From: Candidatus Megaera polyxenophila
Lineage (GTDB): Bacteria > Pseudomonadota > Alphaproteobacteria > Rickettsiales > Rickettsiaceae
DNA length: 64,000 bases
Assembly (NCBI GenBank): GCA_037101405.1
Contig: AP017964.1
Span: 1,304,001 to 1,368,000, forward strand
Direction: 5' to 3'
The first letter of the stretch is position 1. Each line of letters starts with the position of its first letter. Shown in pieces: positions 46,093-56,628 of the stretch. Made by a program: the position numbers and the translations under genes. The notes beneath the pieces were generated by a model. That model made no database searches and was not told where the DNA came from. It saw only the letters and a program-made list of their open reading frames with translations.

Positions 46093-48897
46093 GTGGGAAA
46101 GGATTTTGAATATTCAAGTTTTCTATTTGGTAGTAACTCAGTATTTATTGAGGAGCTTTATCAAAAATATTTACAAGATCCGAATTCTATTGACCAGAGT
46201 TGGACAAAATTTTTTGCAGTACAAAGTGATATCACCCCTTTGAAAACCACTGCCAAAATTATTATCCAGGATAAACCGGTTATTTCTTCTAATCAAGACG
46301 TGCCAACTAGTTCTTCTTTAGCGGAAAATTCTTTGAGAGCAAAATTCATGATTAAGGCCTATAGGGAGCATGGCCATTACCTAGCTAACCTAGATCCGTT
46401 AGGACTCGAGGTGAAAAAAACTAAGGAAGAGCTGAAATTAAACTTAGCAGATTTTGGCTTTAATGCGAATCAGTTATCAGAGCTTGTTGATGTATCGGGA
46501 GAATTTGATGATCTAAAAATCATTACCCTCGGCGAACTTGTCAATGTTTTAAACAGAACTTATTCCGGTTCAGTAGCAGTGGAATTTTCGCATGTGGAGA
46601 ACTCAGTAGCCCAAGAATGGTTATATAATAAATTAGATAGTATTAGTACGCATATTAACCTATCGTTAGAGGAAAAAAAACAAACGCTACAAGACCTAGT
46701 GGAAGTAGAAGGCTTTGAGCAGTATTTACATGTAAAATTTCCTGGAGCTAAGAGATTTTCTATAGAAGGTGGGGATGCTTCCATAATAAGTCTTGATAGA
46801 ATAATTGAAGAGTCAGCATCTATCGGAGCAGAAGAAGCGGTGATTGGTCTTGCACATAGAGGAAGGTTATCGACGCTAACCAAAATTATGAATAAGCCTT
46901 ATAGAGCTATTTTTTCTGAATTTATGGGAAGCAGTGCCTTTCCAAGTGATCTTGGTGTAACAGGCGATGTAAAATATCATATGGGTTATTCTTCAGATAA
47001 AATTACTAAATCCGGAAAAAAAGTTCATCTTTCTTTAACAGCAAACCCCTCGCATTTAGAAGCTGTAAATCCGGTAGTTGCCGGTAAAGTTAGAGCCAAA
47101 CAAGATTGTATGAATCGCGACCGTAGAAAAGTTGTGGGTATTTTGATTCACGGTGATGCTGCATTTTGTGGCCAGGGAGTAGTGGCAGAAAGTTTAGTAA
47201 TGTCTGGTCTTGCTCCATATGATGTAGGAGGGATATTCCATATAGTAATTAATAACCAAATTGGTTTTACGGCTAATAGCTATGATTCAAGAGCTAGTAG
47301 ATATTGTACAGAAGTGGCAAAAGTGGTTGGTGCTCCAATATTTCATGTTAACGGAGATGATGTAGAGGCAGTAGTATTAGTTACTAAAATTGCCTGCGAA
47401 TATAGGCAAAAATTTCAGAAAGATGTGGTAGTTGATATAGTTTGCTACCGTAAATATGGCCATAATGAAGGCGATGAGCCAATGTATACCCAGAGCGTAA
47501 TGTATGAGGTAATTAAAAATAAACAAACCCCAGCTGCTATCTATTCAGAGAAATTGAGTAACGCAGGGTTGATCGCTAGAAATTATTATCCAGAACTGAA
47601 ACAAAAGTTTAAGAGTTTTTTAGACTCAGAATTTAATGAGGTTAAAAATTATAAACCAAGAGCTCAGTGGCTAGAAGGGCAGTGGTCTGGTTTTGATCGT
47701 CTTAGTGAGGATAAATTGTTAACAGGCGTCCATAAGTCCTTGCTACAGGAAATTGGTATCAAACTTTGTAGCATCCCTGGTGATTTTTCTATAAACCATA
47801 AATTAGCTAAATTATTCGAAGTAAGAAGCAATGACCTGATGAGTGACCAGCCAATTGATTGGGCCACGGCGGAACAACTAGCGTTTGCAACATTACTTAA
47901 TGAAAAGACACCAATTAGGTTTACTGGCCAAGATGTCGAGAGAGGGACTTTTTCTCATCGCCATGCCGTACTCCACAGCCAAACTGATAAATCAATTTAC
48001 GAACCTTTAAATAATATATCGGAAGATCAGGCATTTTTTGAAATTGCGGACAGTAATTTATCTGAATATGGCGTGCTTGGGTTTGAGTATGGTTATTCGA
48101 TAGTAGATCCTAACCGTTTAGTGATATGGGAAGCTCAATTTGGCGATTTTGCCAATGGTGCGCAGATTATTTTTGATCAGTTCATTTCTTCTGCTGAAAC
48201 AAAATGGCTTAGGATGAGTGGTATTGTTGTGCTTTTACCTCATGGAATGGAAGGCCAAGGACCTGAACATAGTTCAGCAAGGTTGGAAAGGTTTTTACAA
48301 TTATGCGCAGAGGATAATATGTGCGTGGCTTACCCAACAACTCCAGCTTCAATATTCCATCTTTTGCGCCGTCAGATGAAAAGAAATTTTAGGAAACCTC
48401 TGATTGTTATGTCGCCTAAATCTTTGCTCCGCCATAAGTTAGCTGTTTCTAGTCTTGCAGAGCTGGATGAAGGAACAAAATTTATCCCGGTAATTGATGA
48501 AGTTGATAGAGAAATTAAAGCTGAAAGAGTAAAAAAAGTAATTTTTTGTTCTGGTAAAGTCTATTATGATTTAATTGAATCAAGGAGCGAAAGAAAAATA
48601 GATAACATTGTTATTATTCGTTTTGAACAATTATTTCCATTTATAGAAGAAGATGTCGTAAAAATTATGAAGAAATATCAGACAGCTTCAAAATTTGTTT
48701 GGTGTCAGGAAGAACCTCGGAATATGGGAGCATGGAAGTTTATACGCCATCAGTTAGATTCATGCTTGGAGAAAGCAGGAATTAAAGCACAAGTGAGTTA
48801 TACTGGCAGAGAAAGGTCCGCATCTCCAGCTGTTGGTTATTTGTATATTCATAATAAACAACAGGAAACTTTGTTAGAAGAAGCTTTTGAACTTTAA
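46093..48897 (+). CDS. sucA: 2-oxoglutarate dehydrogenase E1
   Basis: 934 aa from the second of two adjacent GTG codons (5 nt after AGGAGG; GTG 46090 is too close). TCA-cycle enzyme that decarboxylates 2-oxoglutarate using thiamine diphosphate, cytosolic, in complex with SucB and lipoamide dehydrogenase. Visible: N-terminal E2-binding '[17 protein letters not shown]', '[17 protein letters not shown]', the ThDP/Mg site '[15 protein letters not shown]' to 'VINNQIGFT', and '[16 protein letters not shown]'. Normal length. sucB follows 54 bp downstream. Confidence 0.95.
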   Translation: MGKDFEYSSFLFGSNSVFIEELYQKYLQDPNSIDQSWTKFFAVQSDITPLKTTAKIIIQDKPVISSNQDVPTSSSLAENSLRAKFMIKAYREHGHYLANLDPLGLEVKKTKEELKLNLADFGFNANQLSELVDVSGEFDDLKIITLGELVNVLNRTYSGSVAVEFSHVENSVAQEWLYNKLDSISTHINLSLEEKKQTLQDLVEVEGFEQYLHVKFPGAKRFSIEGGDASIISLDRIIEESASIGAEEAVIGLAHRGRLSTLTKIMNKPYRAIFSEFMGSSAFPSDLGVTGDVKYHMGYSSDKITKSGKKVHLSLTANPSHLEAVNPVVAGKVRAKQDCMNRDRRKVVGILIHGDAAFCGQGVVAESLVMSGLAPYDVGGIFHIVINNQIGFTANSYDSRASRYCTEVAKVVGAPIFHVNGDDVEAVVLVTKIACEYRQKFQKDVVVDIVCYRKYGHNEGDEPMYTQSVMYEVIKNKQTPAAIYSEKLSNAGLIARNYYPELKQKFKSFLDSEFNEVKNYKPRAQWLEGQWSGFDRLSEDKLLTGVHKSLLQEIGIKLCSIPGDFSINHKLAKLFEVRSNDLMSDQPIDWATAEQLAFATLLNEKTPIRFTGQDVERGTFSHRHAVLHSQTDKSIYEPLNNISEDQAFFEIADSNLSEYGVLGFEYGYSIVDPNRLVIWEAQFGDFANGAQIIFDQFISSAETKWLRMSGIVVLLPHGMEGQGPEHSSARLERFLQLCAEDNMCVAYPTTPASIFHLLRRQMKRNFRKPLIVMSPKSLLRHKLAVSSLAELDEGTKFIPVIDEVDREIKAERVKKVIFCSGKVYYDLIESRSERKIDNIVIIRFEQLFPFIEEDVVKIMKKYQTASKFVWCQEEPRNMGAWKFIRHQLDSCLEKAGIKAQVSYTGRERSASPAVGYLYIHNKQQETLLEEAFEL

Positions 48898-48951
48898 ATA
48901 ACCCCAAACGGGAAAAGATCGTTTATATTATAGAAATTATTGGAGAATTTT

Positions 48952-50160
48952 ATGAATGTTGAAATTATAGTACCAGCGTTAGGAGAATCGGTCTCTGAAG
49001 CAACTGTCGCTAAGTGGTATAAAAAAGCTGGGGATGTTGTAAAGCTTGATGAATTATTACTTGAACTTGAAACTGAGAAAGTTACTTTAGAAGTTAGTGC
49101 GGTGGCAGAAGGGATATTAGATACGATTTTAAAGCAAGAAGGAGACGTTGTTAGTATCGGTCAAGTTTTAGGTTCTATAAAACCGGGAATAGCGACCCAA
49201 AATACAGAAGTAAATCAAAAAGCCTCAAGTACTCCAGTTCTTGGGATAGAAACCAGAGTACCGACAATTCAAGAAAAAAAAGTGGATTCAGTAAGTGCTA
49301 TGCCACCGTCTGTACAGAAATTAGTAAAAGAAAATAATCTAAATCCAGCAACTATTGCAGGAACTGGCAAAGACGGAAGAATAAATAAGGGAGATGTGCT
49401 AAATGTTTTAGCAACAACTACCGTAAGAGCCCCAGAAATAGAAACGGTAATACCTGGAGATAAGCCGGTAGAAAAAGTGCGTATGTCCCGTCTTAGAAAG
49501 ACTATAGCTCAGCGTTTAAAAGACTCACAAAATACAGCAGCTATTCTTACTACTTTCAACGAAATTGATATGTTAAACGTGATTAATTTACGTAAGAAAC
49601 ACCGGGAGGAATTCGAGAAAAAGCATGGTGTTAAGCTGGGGTTTATGTCATTTTTTGTTAAAGCTGTTGTAAATGCTTTAAAAGAGATACCTGCTGTAAA
49701 TGCTGAGATAGACGGAGATGATATAATATACAAGCGTTACTACGACATAGGCGTAGCTGTTGGTACTGATCAAGGTTTGGTAGTACCGGTTCTGCGGAAT
49801 GCTGATAAAATGAGTTTTTCTACGGTTGAGAAAGAAATAGGACATTTAGCAGCAAAGGCCCGGGACGGTAAACTTGCAATGGTTGATTTAACAGGAGGGA
49901 CATTTTCTATTACTAATGGTGGGGTTTATGGTTCATTACTTTCAACTCCGATTATTAATCCTCCACAAAGCGGTATTATAGGTTTGCATAATACGCAAGA
50001 AAGGCCGGTAGTTATCGATGGGAAGATTGAAATTCGTCCAATGATGTATATTGCCCTATCTTATGACCACAGAATAATTGACGGTAAGGATGCGGTAACT
50101 TTCTTGGTTAAAGTAAAAAACGCTATTGAAAATCCGGAAAGATTACTTTTTGATTTGTAG
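48952..50160 (+). CDS. sucB: Dihydrolipoamide succinyltransferase E2
   Basis: 402 aa from ATG 48952 (GGAG 6 nt upstream). One lipoyl domain with the modified Lys in '[13 protein letters not shown]' (residue ~43), a linker, the peripheral-subunit-binding domain ('[19 protein letters not shown]'), and the catalytic domain with '[20 protein letters not shown]' and active-site '[16 protein letters not shown]'. It transfers the succinyl group to CoA. Second gene of the sucAB operon. Confidence 0.95.
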   Translation: MNVEIIVPALGESVSEATVAKWYKKAGDVVKLDELLLELETEKVTLEVSAVAEGILDTILKQEGDVVSIGQVLGSIKPGIATQNTEVNQKASSTPVLGIETRVPTIQEKKVDSVSAMPPSVQKLVKENNLNPATIAGTGKDGRINKGDVLNVLATTTVRAPEIETVIPGDKPVEKVRMSRLRKTIAQRLKDSQNTAAILTTFNEIDMLNVINLRKKHREEFEKKHGVKLGFMSFFVKAVVNALKEIPAVNAEIDGDDIIYKRYYDIGVAVGTDQGLVVPVLRNADKMSFSTVEKEIGHLAAKARDGKLAMVDLTGGTFSITNGGVYGSLLSTPIINPPQSGIIGLHNTQERPVVIDGKIEIRPMMYIALSYDHRIIDGKDAVTFLVKVKNAIENPERLLFDL

Positions 50161-50292
50161 TTTACTTTGAGTTATGGATGCAGAATTTTAAGTTATAAGC
50201 TTTTTGCACTAGTATTTTTAAATTGCCAACTTATAATCAAATTTTAAAAAACGTTAACTTAACTTATCTAAATAAGGGTTGTATAAATAGTA

Positions 50293-50892
50293 ATGTATGA
50301 GATTTTTCTTGAGATTGTTTGGTTTGTCGAAAGCCTAGGTTATCTAGGTATATTTATCATGACATTTGTTGAAAGCACTTTTATACCAATACCAGCAGAG
50401 ATTACCTTAATTCCGGCCGGATACCTTGTACACAAGGGGGAAATGCATGGATTATTAGTCTTGGTGGTAAGTAGTATTGGAACTCTAGGCGGTTCACTGG
50501 CAAATTATTATATTGCATATTTTTTTGGAAGGAAATTATTTACGAATAAAGGTAAGTACTTTTTTATCAATCAATCTAAATTGGAAAAAATAGAAAAGTT
50601 TTTTGCTAGTCACGGGGCAATATCAGTTTTTACTGGTAGATTTTTACCAGGAGTCAAGCATTTTATCTCATTTCCTGCGGGTCTTGCGAAAATGGATTTA
50701 AAACCTTTTTGCCTATACACTTTACTTGGGGGGACTATCTGGTGTGCTGTTTTAATATCATTAGGTTATGTTATCGGGGAAAATGAGCACTTGATAAAGA
50801 AGTACTTAAAACAAGCTAATATCATTTTCCTGGTTTTAGTCGGCGTACTCGTTCTGTATTATGTATGGAAGAAAAACACTCAAAAGCAGTAG
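50293..50892 (+). CDS. DedA-family membrane protein
   Basis: 199 aa, four to five hydrophobic segments. DedA/SNARE-associated hallmarks: 'FVESTFIPIPAEITLIPAGY' (re-entrant acidic/proline motif), 'GGSLANYYIAYFFGRKLF' and 'FTGRFLPGVKHFISFPAG' with the conserved Arg. Family members affect lipid carrier or phosphatidyl-lipid scrambling and membrane homeostasis. Likely monocistronic; the SDR gene converges on it. Confidence 0.9.
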   Translation: MYEIFLEIVWFVESLGYLGIFIMTFVESTFIPIPAEITLIPAGYLVHKGEMHGLLVLVVSSIGTLGGSLANYYIAYFFGRKLFTNKGKYFFINQSKLEKIEKFFASHGAISVFTGRFLPGVKHFISFPAGLAKMDLKPFCLYTLLGGTIWCAVLISLGYVIGENEHLIKKYLKQANIIFLVLVGVLVLYYVWKKNTQKQ

Positions 50893-50933
50893 GAATAACT
50901 TTTTCAATAAATAGCAACTTTAGATTCTAGAGT

Positions 50934-51728
50934 TTATTGATCGTCTTCTTTAAGTTCATTATTTTCAAAAGCCGGTTTCCCCGGGATTTTGGAGTTGATA
51001 TAATCTATTAGTTGATTGGGCAAGGCGTTAAAACATTTAAGAAGAAAATAAATAGTGGTTGGAAAAGCTATTACTCCCTTATTATTGCTAACCCCTTTAA
51101 TTATTTTTTGAGCGGCTTTCTCTGCCGAAATTATAAAAGGCATAGGGAAATTATTAACTTCAGTCATTGGAGTTTTGATATAACCTGGGATAACAACGGT
51201 TGTATGAACGTTATATTGTTTTAGGTATCCTCTTAACGCTTCTCCAAAAACCCTTATACATGCTTTACTGGCGGAGTACGAAGGAGCACTGGAAAGGCCA
51301 ATTAACCCTGCCATTGAGCTAATAATAACTATATTTCCTTTTCTTCTTTTAATCATGTGCGGTATTATAGGCATTATTGTGTTCAGGACGCCGTTAATAT
51401 TAGTATCAAATATTGTTTGAACTTGAGAGGGGCTCTCTGGCCCTTGTAAAGTTCCAGCGGAAACACCTGCACAAGCAACTACAATATCAATTCCGTATTG
51501 GTTACAAAAATCTGTTAAATGGTCGGTTAGTGCTTTTTTCTCTCTTATATCTAGGGCAAGTAGATGAGTTTGAGCTCCTCTGAGGTTGCATAAATTAGCT
51601 ATTTTATTTAGCTGATAAACGTTTCTTCCGACTAGTATTAATCTAACATGTGGCGTGGCATATTGCATAGCGATCTCATAGCCAAGGCCACTGGTAGCTC
51701 CAGTAATTAATATTGTTTGTTTATTCAT
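50934..51728 (-). CDS. Short-chain dehydrogenase/reductase
   Basis: 264 aa from ATG 51728 ('MNKQTILITGATSGLGYEIA'); an in-frame start seven codons upstream adds nothing recognisable. Rossmann motif TGxxxGxG is present, 'ACAGVSAG' as the NAG-like motif, and the catalytic Ser, Tyr and Lys in 'VIISSMAGLIG' and 'SYSASKACIRVF'. The C-terminal tail has a hydrophobic stretch ('TIYFLLKCFNALPNQLID') seen in SDRs linked to membranes. Substrate unknown. Confidence 0.88.
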   Translation of the reverse strand: MNKQTILITGATSGLGYEIAMQYATPHVRLILVGRNVYQLNKIANLCNLRGAQTHLLALDIREKKALTDHLTDFCNQYGIDIVVACAGVSAGTLQGPESPSQVQTIFDTNINGVLNTIMPIIPHMIKRRKGNIVIISSMAGLIGLSSAPSYSASKACIRVFGEALRGYLKQYNVHTTVVIPGYIKTPMTEVNNFPMPFIISAEKAAQKIIKGVSNNKGVIAFPTTIYFLLKCFNALPNQLIDYINSKIPGKPAFENNELKEDDQ

Positions 51729-51846
51729 AATGGTTTTATTTTTTATCAATTTGATAAACTCCAGTGTTTCCTATAATAAAGTTTGCCAAGCGATTGGTCT
51801 ATCTGATTTTATTTCTTAACAAAGGGGTGAATTATTTGATGATTTT

Positions 51847-52869
51847 ATGCTTTACCTATGCTATAAGATTGAGTTTTTTCCGAAAATAAAATTAGAAGTG
51901 ACAATTTATATTGACAATATTGAGTTATCAAGTCCAGTAATACTTGCTCCAATGTCCGGAGTGACTGACTTGCCGTATAGGAAATTAGTTAAACACTTTG
52001 GTGCTGGTCTTGTTGTTTCGGAAATGATAGCAAGTAGGGCTATGATTGTCCAATCTCACCAATCCATGAAGAAATCTGCTATATTGCATGATGATGCAAC
52101 TGGTGCTTGTGTTCAGTTGGCTGGTTGTGAGCCTAAGGTTATAGCCGATTCTGCTAGAATGAATGAGGACATGGGTGCTAAAATCATTGACTTAAATTTC
52201 GGTTGTCCTGCAAAGAAAGTTGTAGGTGGATATTCCGGTTCAGCTTTGATGAAAGATGAAAAATTAGCAGCTGAAATATTGTATTCTACAGTGAAAGCGG
52301 TAAAAATTCCGGTTACTCTGAAAATGAGAACCGGATGGGATGATAATACAAAAAATGCTCCCATTATTGCAAAAATAGCCGAGGATGCCGGTATAAAAAT
52401 GGTCACGGTACACGGTAGGACCAGATGTCAGTTTTACTCAGGAAAAGCAGATTGGGAATTTATATCTTACGTAAAAAAATCAATAAAAATTCCTGTGGTG
52501 GCGAATGGTGATATAGTGTGTTTCGATTCTGCTAAAGAAGCTCTAAATAAATCTGGCGCTGACGGTATAATGATCGGGCGAGGTGCTTACGGCAAACCAT
52601 GGCTTATTTCACAGGTTGCCCATTTTTTAAAAACTGGCAAAAAATTACCTGATCCGCCCCTAAAAGAGCAGCTAGTAATTGTCTTAAATCATTATGATGA
52701 TATGATAAATTACTATGGTATGGATGCTGGAGTAAAACTGGCTAGAAAGCATTTGGGTTGGTATAGTAGTGGACTCCCCAATTCTAGCGAGTTTAGGGCT
52801 TTTATTAATCGGACTGTCAATGCCGATGTGGTAAAAGAAAAAATTCAAGAATTTTATAGTTCTATTTAA
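51847..52869 (+). CDS. dusB: tRNA-dihydrouridine synthase
   Basis: 340 aa from ATG 51847; a GTG at 51898 ('VTIYIDNIELSSPVILAPMS') matches the usual family start better and may be real. FMN-dependent reduction of uridines in tRNA D-loops. Visible: 'APMSGVTDLPYRKL', 'NFGCPAKKVVGGYSGSAL' with the catalytic Cys, 'KMRTGWDD', 'TVHGRTRCQFYSG', 'NGDI' and 'DGIMIGRGAYGKPWLI'. It heads the dusB-fis-ntrY-ntrX group; in alphaproteobacteria this gene was long called nifR3 for that reason. Confidence 0.92.
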   Translation: MLYLCYKIEFFPKIKLEVTIYIDNIELSSPVILAPMSGVTDLPYRKLVKHFGAGLVVSEMIASRAMIVQSHQSMKKSAILHDDATGACVQLAGCEPKVIADSARMNEDMGAKIIDLNFGCPAKKVVGGYSGSALMKDEKLAAEILYSTVKAVKIPVTLKMRTGWDDNTKNAPIIAKIAEDAGIKMVTVHGRTRCQFYSGKADWEFISYVKKSIKIPVVANGDIVCFDSAKEALNKSGADGIMIGRGAYGKPWLISQVAHFLKTGKKLPDPPLKEQLVIVLNHYDDMINYYGMDAGVKLARKHLGWYSSGLPNSSEFRAFINRTVNADVVKEKIQEFYSSI

Positions 52870-52884
52870 CACTAAGTTATTTTT

Positions 52885-53127
52885 ATGAGAGATAGGGAAT
52901 ATAAGTCGATCATTGATGCGATTGAAGTAAAAATCGATAAATTTTTTGAAATGCACGAAGGCAAATCTCCTGAGACCGGTTTATACGAAAGAGTGGTAAG
53001 AGAAGTTGAAAGAGCTCTTATTAGAAAAACTATTAGCCATACAAATGGTGTTCAAATCAAAGCTTCTAAGATATTAGGTATTAATAGAAATACTTTGAGA
53101 AAAAAAATGAAGGAGCTGGGGCTATAA
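52885..53127 (+). CDS. Fis-family HTH protein
   Basis: 80 aa. C-terminal Fis/NtrC-type HTH: 'VQIKASKILGINRNTLRKKM', preceded by a helical dimerisation region ('ERVVREVERALIRKTISHT'). Length fits Fis. It lies 15 bp after dusB, the same arrangement as dusB-fis in many proteobacteria. Probably a nucleoid/transcription factor. Confidence 0.85.
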   Translation: MRDREYKSIIDAIEVKIDKFFEMHEGKSPETGLYERVVREVERALIRKTISHTNGVQIKASKILGINRNTLRKKMKELGL

Positions 53128-53161
53128 CATAAGATATTTGCTAATTTTAGGTGTTTGATAT

Positions 53162-54985
53162 ATGTTTTTAAAAAAATTTTGGCAAAGTATAGTTAAACAC
53201 CGTTACAGTAAAAATGTTCCATATACTATTATTGCTGCAGCTGTAATATTTCTCTTAATTAACAGTTTTTTTGTTTATCTAGAATTTCAGTATAGTGAAG
53301 TCGATCCGGTAAGTGTTATTGGGTTAATGTTAATTATTCTGGTAGGCTCTCTTCTTTTTGTTATTTTGCTATTAAATAATCCGGTTTCTAGTTTGTTTTC
53401 TTTTATTAAAAGAACTAGAAAAAGGGCATACAAGTTAAGAAAGAGAATAATCATTGCTTTTAGTTTTGGTGCAGCAGTACCAACCATTATCGTTGCTGTT
53501 TTTTCTACGTATTTTTTTAATTTTGGAGTGCAATCATGGTTTGACGATAAAGTTTCCAGGGTGCTAGAACAATCTATTATCGTTGGAGAATCTTATATAA
53601 ATGAGCATATAATGCAATTAAAAGAAACGGCGATTTCAATTTCCGATGATTATGACGATTTATATTATAAGCTGGTTTATAACCCTGAGTTATTCCAAGA
53701 AATTCTTACAGGACAAGCTGAAATGAGAACTCTTGATGAGGCAATAATTTTTAAGAAAGATACCAATACGATTTTAGCTCAAACAGCTTTAAGTTTTTCT
53801 TTATCTTTTTTGGCTATTCCGTCTTATGTTTTTGATAAAGCCAGTAAAGGAGAAGTGGTACAAATTTCCTCTGATCCGACTAAGCTGAGAATTTTAATAA
53901 AACTCAGGAATTACAATGATACTTATCTATTAATAGGGAGGTTAATAGATGAGAAAATAATTGATCACATTAATAGAGCAAATGGGACAGCCCAGGAATA
54001 TTTTAGGCTAAAGGGCCATATATTTGATCTGCAAGTAAAATTTGCCATGATTTTTATTTTACTAGCAATAATTTTGCTTTTAGCAGCAATTATTTGGGGA
54101 AGACATTTTGCGGAACAACTCGTAAAACCAATTAGAGAATTGGTAATTGCTGCAGAAAAAGTAAAAAACGGTGATTTGACTGCTCAAGTCCCTGAAGGAG
54201 GGTTAAAAAAAGATGAAATAAAAATATTGTCTTTAGCATTCAACCGAATGGTTAAACAAATAGACCGTCAGCAACGCGATTTACTTATTGCCCAGAGAGC
54301 TCTAGCCTGGTCTGATGTAGCAAGAAAGGTAGCGCATGAAATCAAAAATCCATTAACCCCGATTCATCTTGGGGCAGAAAGGTTACTTAAGAAATTTAAA
54401 AACCAAGTACAAGATCCAGACTCTTTTGAAAAATATATTAATAATATTTTAAAAAACTCCAACGAAATTCGCATGATAGTTTCAGAGTTTGTTAATTTTG
54501 CAAGATTACCTTCCCCTGATTTTTCCAAGCATGAAATAGTCTCAATTATTAATCAGCTAGTTGACGAAAGACGTCTTATCAATGATAAAATTTTGTATCA
54601 AGTTTTTTCGAATGTAAAATTATTTGAATTAGTATGTGATGGTACGCAATTAAATCGGGTTTTGGTTAATTTATTACAAAATGCTGAGCATGCTCTTGAA
54701 AATATTAGCTATCAAAAGCGAATTACTGTTCATATTATGTTAGATGGAGATTTTATTGCTATTTCTGTCCTAGATAACGGTTTGGGTTTTTCTCCTCATG
54801 TTTTAGAAAATGCAACGAAAGCCTATTTTACGACTAAAGCAAAAGGTACAGGGCTTGGCCTTGCTATTGTTGATAAGATTGTCCAAGATCATCTTGGTAC
54901 TTTAAATATTTTTAACAGAGAAGAAGGCGGAGGATGTGTGAAGTTAACTTTTAATGCTAAAGAGTTAAGAGTTAAGTTAAAATAA
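53162..54985 (+). CDS. ntrY: Sensor histidine kinase NtrY
   Basis: 607 aa. Three membrane segments near the N-terminus, a periplasmic loop and a fourth segment ('FAMIFILLAIILLLAAIIWG') precede HAMP ('LVKPIRELVIAAEKVKNGDL'). The kinase has the phosphoacceptor in 'VARKVAHEIKNPLTPIHLGA', N-box 'LVNLLQNAEHAL', 'VLDNGLGF' and 'AKGTGLGLAIVDKIV'. A PAS domain is not obvious between HAMP and HisKA, shorter than free-living NtrY. Partner of NtrX, encoded ~190 bp downstream. Confidence 0.92.
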   Translation: MFLKKFWQSIVKHRYSKNVPYTIIAAAVIFLLINSFFVYLEFQYSEVDPVSVIGLMLIILVGSLLFVILLLNNPVSSLFSFIKRTRKRAYKLRKRIIIAFSFGAAVPTIIVAVFSTYFFNFGVQSWFDDKVSRVLEQSIIVGESYINEHIMQLKETAISISDDYDDLYYKLVYNPELFQEILTGQAEMRTLDEAIIFKKDTNTILAQTALSFSLSFLAIPSYVFDKASKGEVVQISSDPTKLRILIKLRNYNDTYLLIGRLIDEKIIDHINRANGTAQEYFRLKGHIFDLQVKFAMIFILLAIILLLAAIIWGRHFAEQLVKPIRELVIAAEKVKNGDLTAQVPEGGLKKDEIKILSLAFNRMVKQIDRQQRDLLIAQRALAWSDVARKVAHEIKNPLTPIHLGAERLLKKFKNQVQDPDSFEKYINNILKNSNEIRMIVSEFVNFARLPSPDFSKHEIVSIINQLVDERRLINDKILYQVFSNVKLFELVCDGTQLNRVLVNLLQNAEHALENISYQKRITVHIMLDGDFIAISVLDNGLGFSPHVLENATKAYFTTKAKGTGLGLAIVDKIVQDHLGTLNIFNREEGGGCVKLTFNAKELRVKLK

Positions 54986-55173
54986 ACCTTTTAGACTGTT
55001 AATGTTTTAACTTTTTTGTAAAATTTAGAACAATATGTTGCATAAATGCTATTATTTATGTTGATTTATATTTTTTATAAGGATAACTTAAAGGTATTGT
55101 TTATAGTTAATTGTTTAATATTTCTAGAGTAAAGTTAAGCGAACAAAACTGTTTTTGTATTTGGGGAAGGTTT

Positions 55174-56598
55174 ATGGCATTAGATGTGCTTGTAATAGAC
55201 GATGAAATGGATATTAGGGACATAATATCTGATATTTTAAGAGACGAAGGATTTTCCAGCCGAACTGCAGCAAATAGCACCCAAGCATTTAAAGCAATTG
55301 CTGAAAAAGTACCAAATGCGGTGATACTGGATATTTGGCTACAAGGTAGCGAACTTGATGGATTAGGTATTTTGGAGATAATAAAAAAGCAATATCCTTT
55401 AATGCCGGTCATAGTAATTAGCGGTCATGGTACTATTGAGACAGCTGTAAGTGCTATAAAAATGGGAGCTTATGATTATTTGGAAAAGCCATTTACCCAT
55501 GATAAGTTAATAATATTGTTAAAAAGGGCCTGTGAATCATCAAAATTACGCAGGGAAAATATAGAGTTGCGTTCCAAAGTTATTGATAAAACAGAACTTA
55601 TAGGATCTTCTTCAGTTATTACCAAGCTCAAATCTGAGATTGAAAAAGTAGCCCCAACTTCTGGAAGAGTTATGATTCACGGAGGTGGAGGTAGTGGTAA
55701 GGAACTGGCTGCAAGGTTAATCCATAAAAAATCAAGAAAGGCAAGCGGCCCTTTTATAGTTTTTAGCCCTACTGCACTTACGGTAACTAAGATACAACAG
55801 GAACTATTTGGTGATGAAGAGAAACAAGAACAAGGAACTGTTTTTGACAAAAGAATTAGCGTTTTAGAGGCAGCTCACAACGGCACCTTGTATATAGATG
55901 AAGTCGGCGATTTGCCAATGGTTATACAAAATAAATTGCTGAAGTTTTTGCAGGATCAGAGTTTAATAAAAAACAATAAGGCCGTAAAATTAGATATAAG
56001 ATTTATTACTTCTTCAACTAAAGATATGCAGGAGGAAATTGCTCAAGGTAAATTTAGGCAAGACCTATATTTCAGATTGAATGTTGTTCCTCTTTATGTA
56101 ACGAATTTATCAGAAAGGAAAGAAGATATACCTCTATTAGTGAAATATTTTGTTAAACAATTATCTAGATTTTCTGGGTTGAAAGAAAGAGAATTTTCTG
56201 ATGAAGCGATAGCGGCATTGCAAGCTTATTATTGGCCAGGTAATGTAAGGCAGCTTAGAAATGTTATTGAATGGACCTTGATAATGAACCCTCTGGCATC
56301 TGGAGTTATAGAAAGAATAAAATCCGACATGCTGCCGCAAGATATTATAAGCAATAGTGTAAATATACCTAAACCTGATAATAATTTAGATATGATGTCT
56401 ATGCCGCTGCGTGAAGCAAGGGAAGTATTTGAGAGGCAATATTTGTCCGCACAAATGAATAGATTTAATAATAATATATCAAAAACCTCCATGTTTGTAG
56501 GCATGGAAAGATCTGCATTGCATAGAAAGCTAAAAATGTTAAGTATACATTCGGCAAGTAAAATAACAGATCAGGAAAAGGAACTTGATCTAGTTTAA
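55174..56598 (+). CDS. ntrX: Response regulator NtrX
   Basis: 474 aa from ATG 55174 (GGAAGG upstream; the frame extends to 55111 without support). Receiver with '[10 protein letters not shown]' and phospho-Asp in '[14 protein letters not shown]', AAA+ domain with '[15 protein letters not shown]' as Walker A and '[12 protein letters not shown]' as Walker B, and a C-terminal Fis-type HTH ('[19 protein letters not shown]'). The sigma54-contacting GAFTGA loop is missing: the equivalent region is '[13 protein letters not shown]'. It should therefore regulate sigma70-type promoters, in line with the absence of RpoN in Rickettsiales. Confidence 0.92.
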   Translation: MALDVLVIDDEMDIRDIISDILRDEGFSSRTAANSTQAFKAIAEKVPNAVILDIWLQGSELDGLGILEIIKKQYPLMPVIVISGHGTIETAVSAIKMGAYDYLEKPFTHDKLIILLKRACESSKLRRENIELRSKVIDKTELIGSSSVITKLKSEIEKVAPTSGRVMIHGGGGSGKELAARLIHKKSRKASGPFIVFSPTALTVTKIQQELFGDEEKQEQGTVFDKRISVLEAAHNGTLYIDEVGDLPMVIQNKLLKFLQDQSLIKNNKAVKLDIRFITSSTKDMQEEIAQGKFRQDLYFRLNVVPLYVTNLSERKEDIPLLVKYFVKQLSRFSGLKEREFSDEAIAALQAYYWPGNVRQLRNVIEWTLIMNPLASGVIERIKSDMLPQDIISNSVNIPKPDNNLDMMSMPLREAREVFERQYLSAQMNRFNNNISKTSMFVGMERSALHRKLKMLSIHSASKITDQEKELDLV

Positions 56599-56628
56599 TT
56601 ATTGACTTACAAATTATATTGGCCTTTT

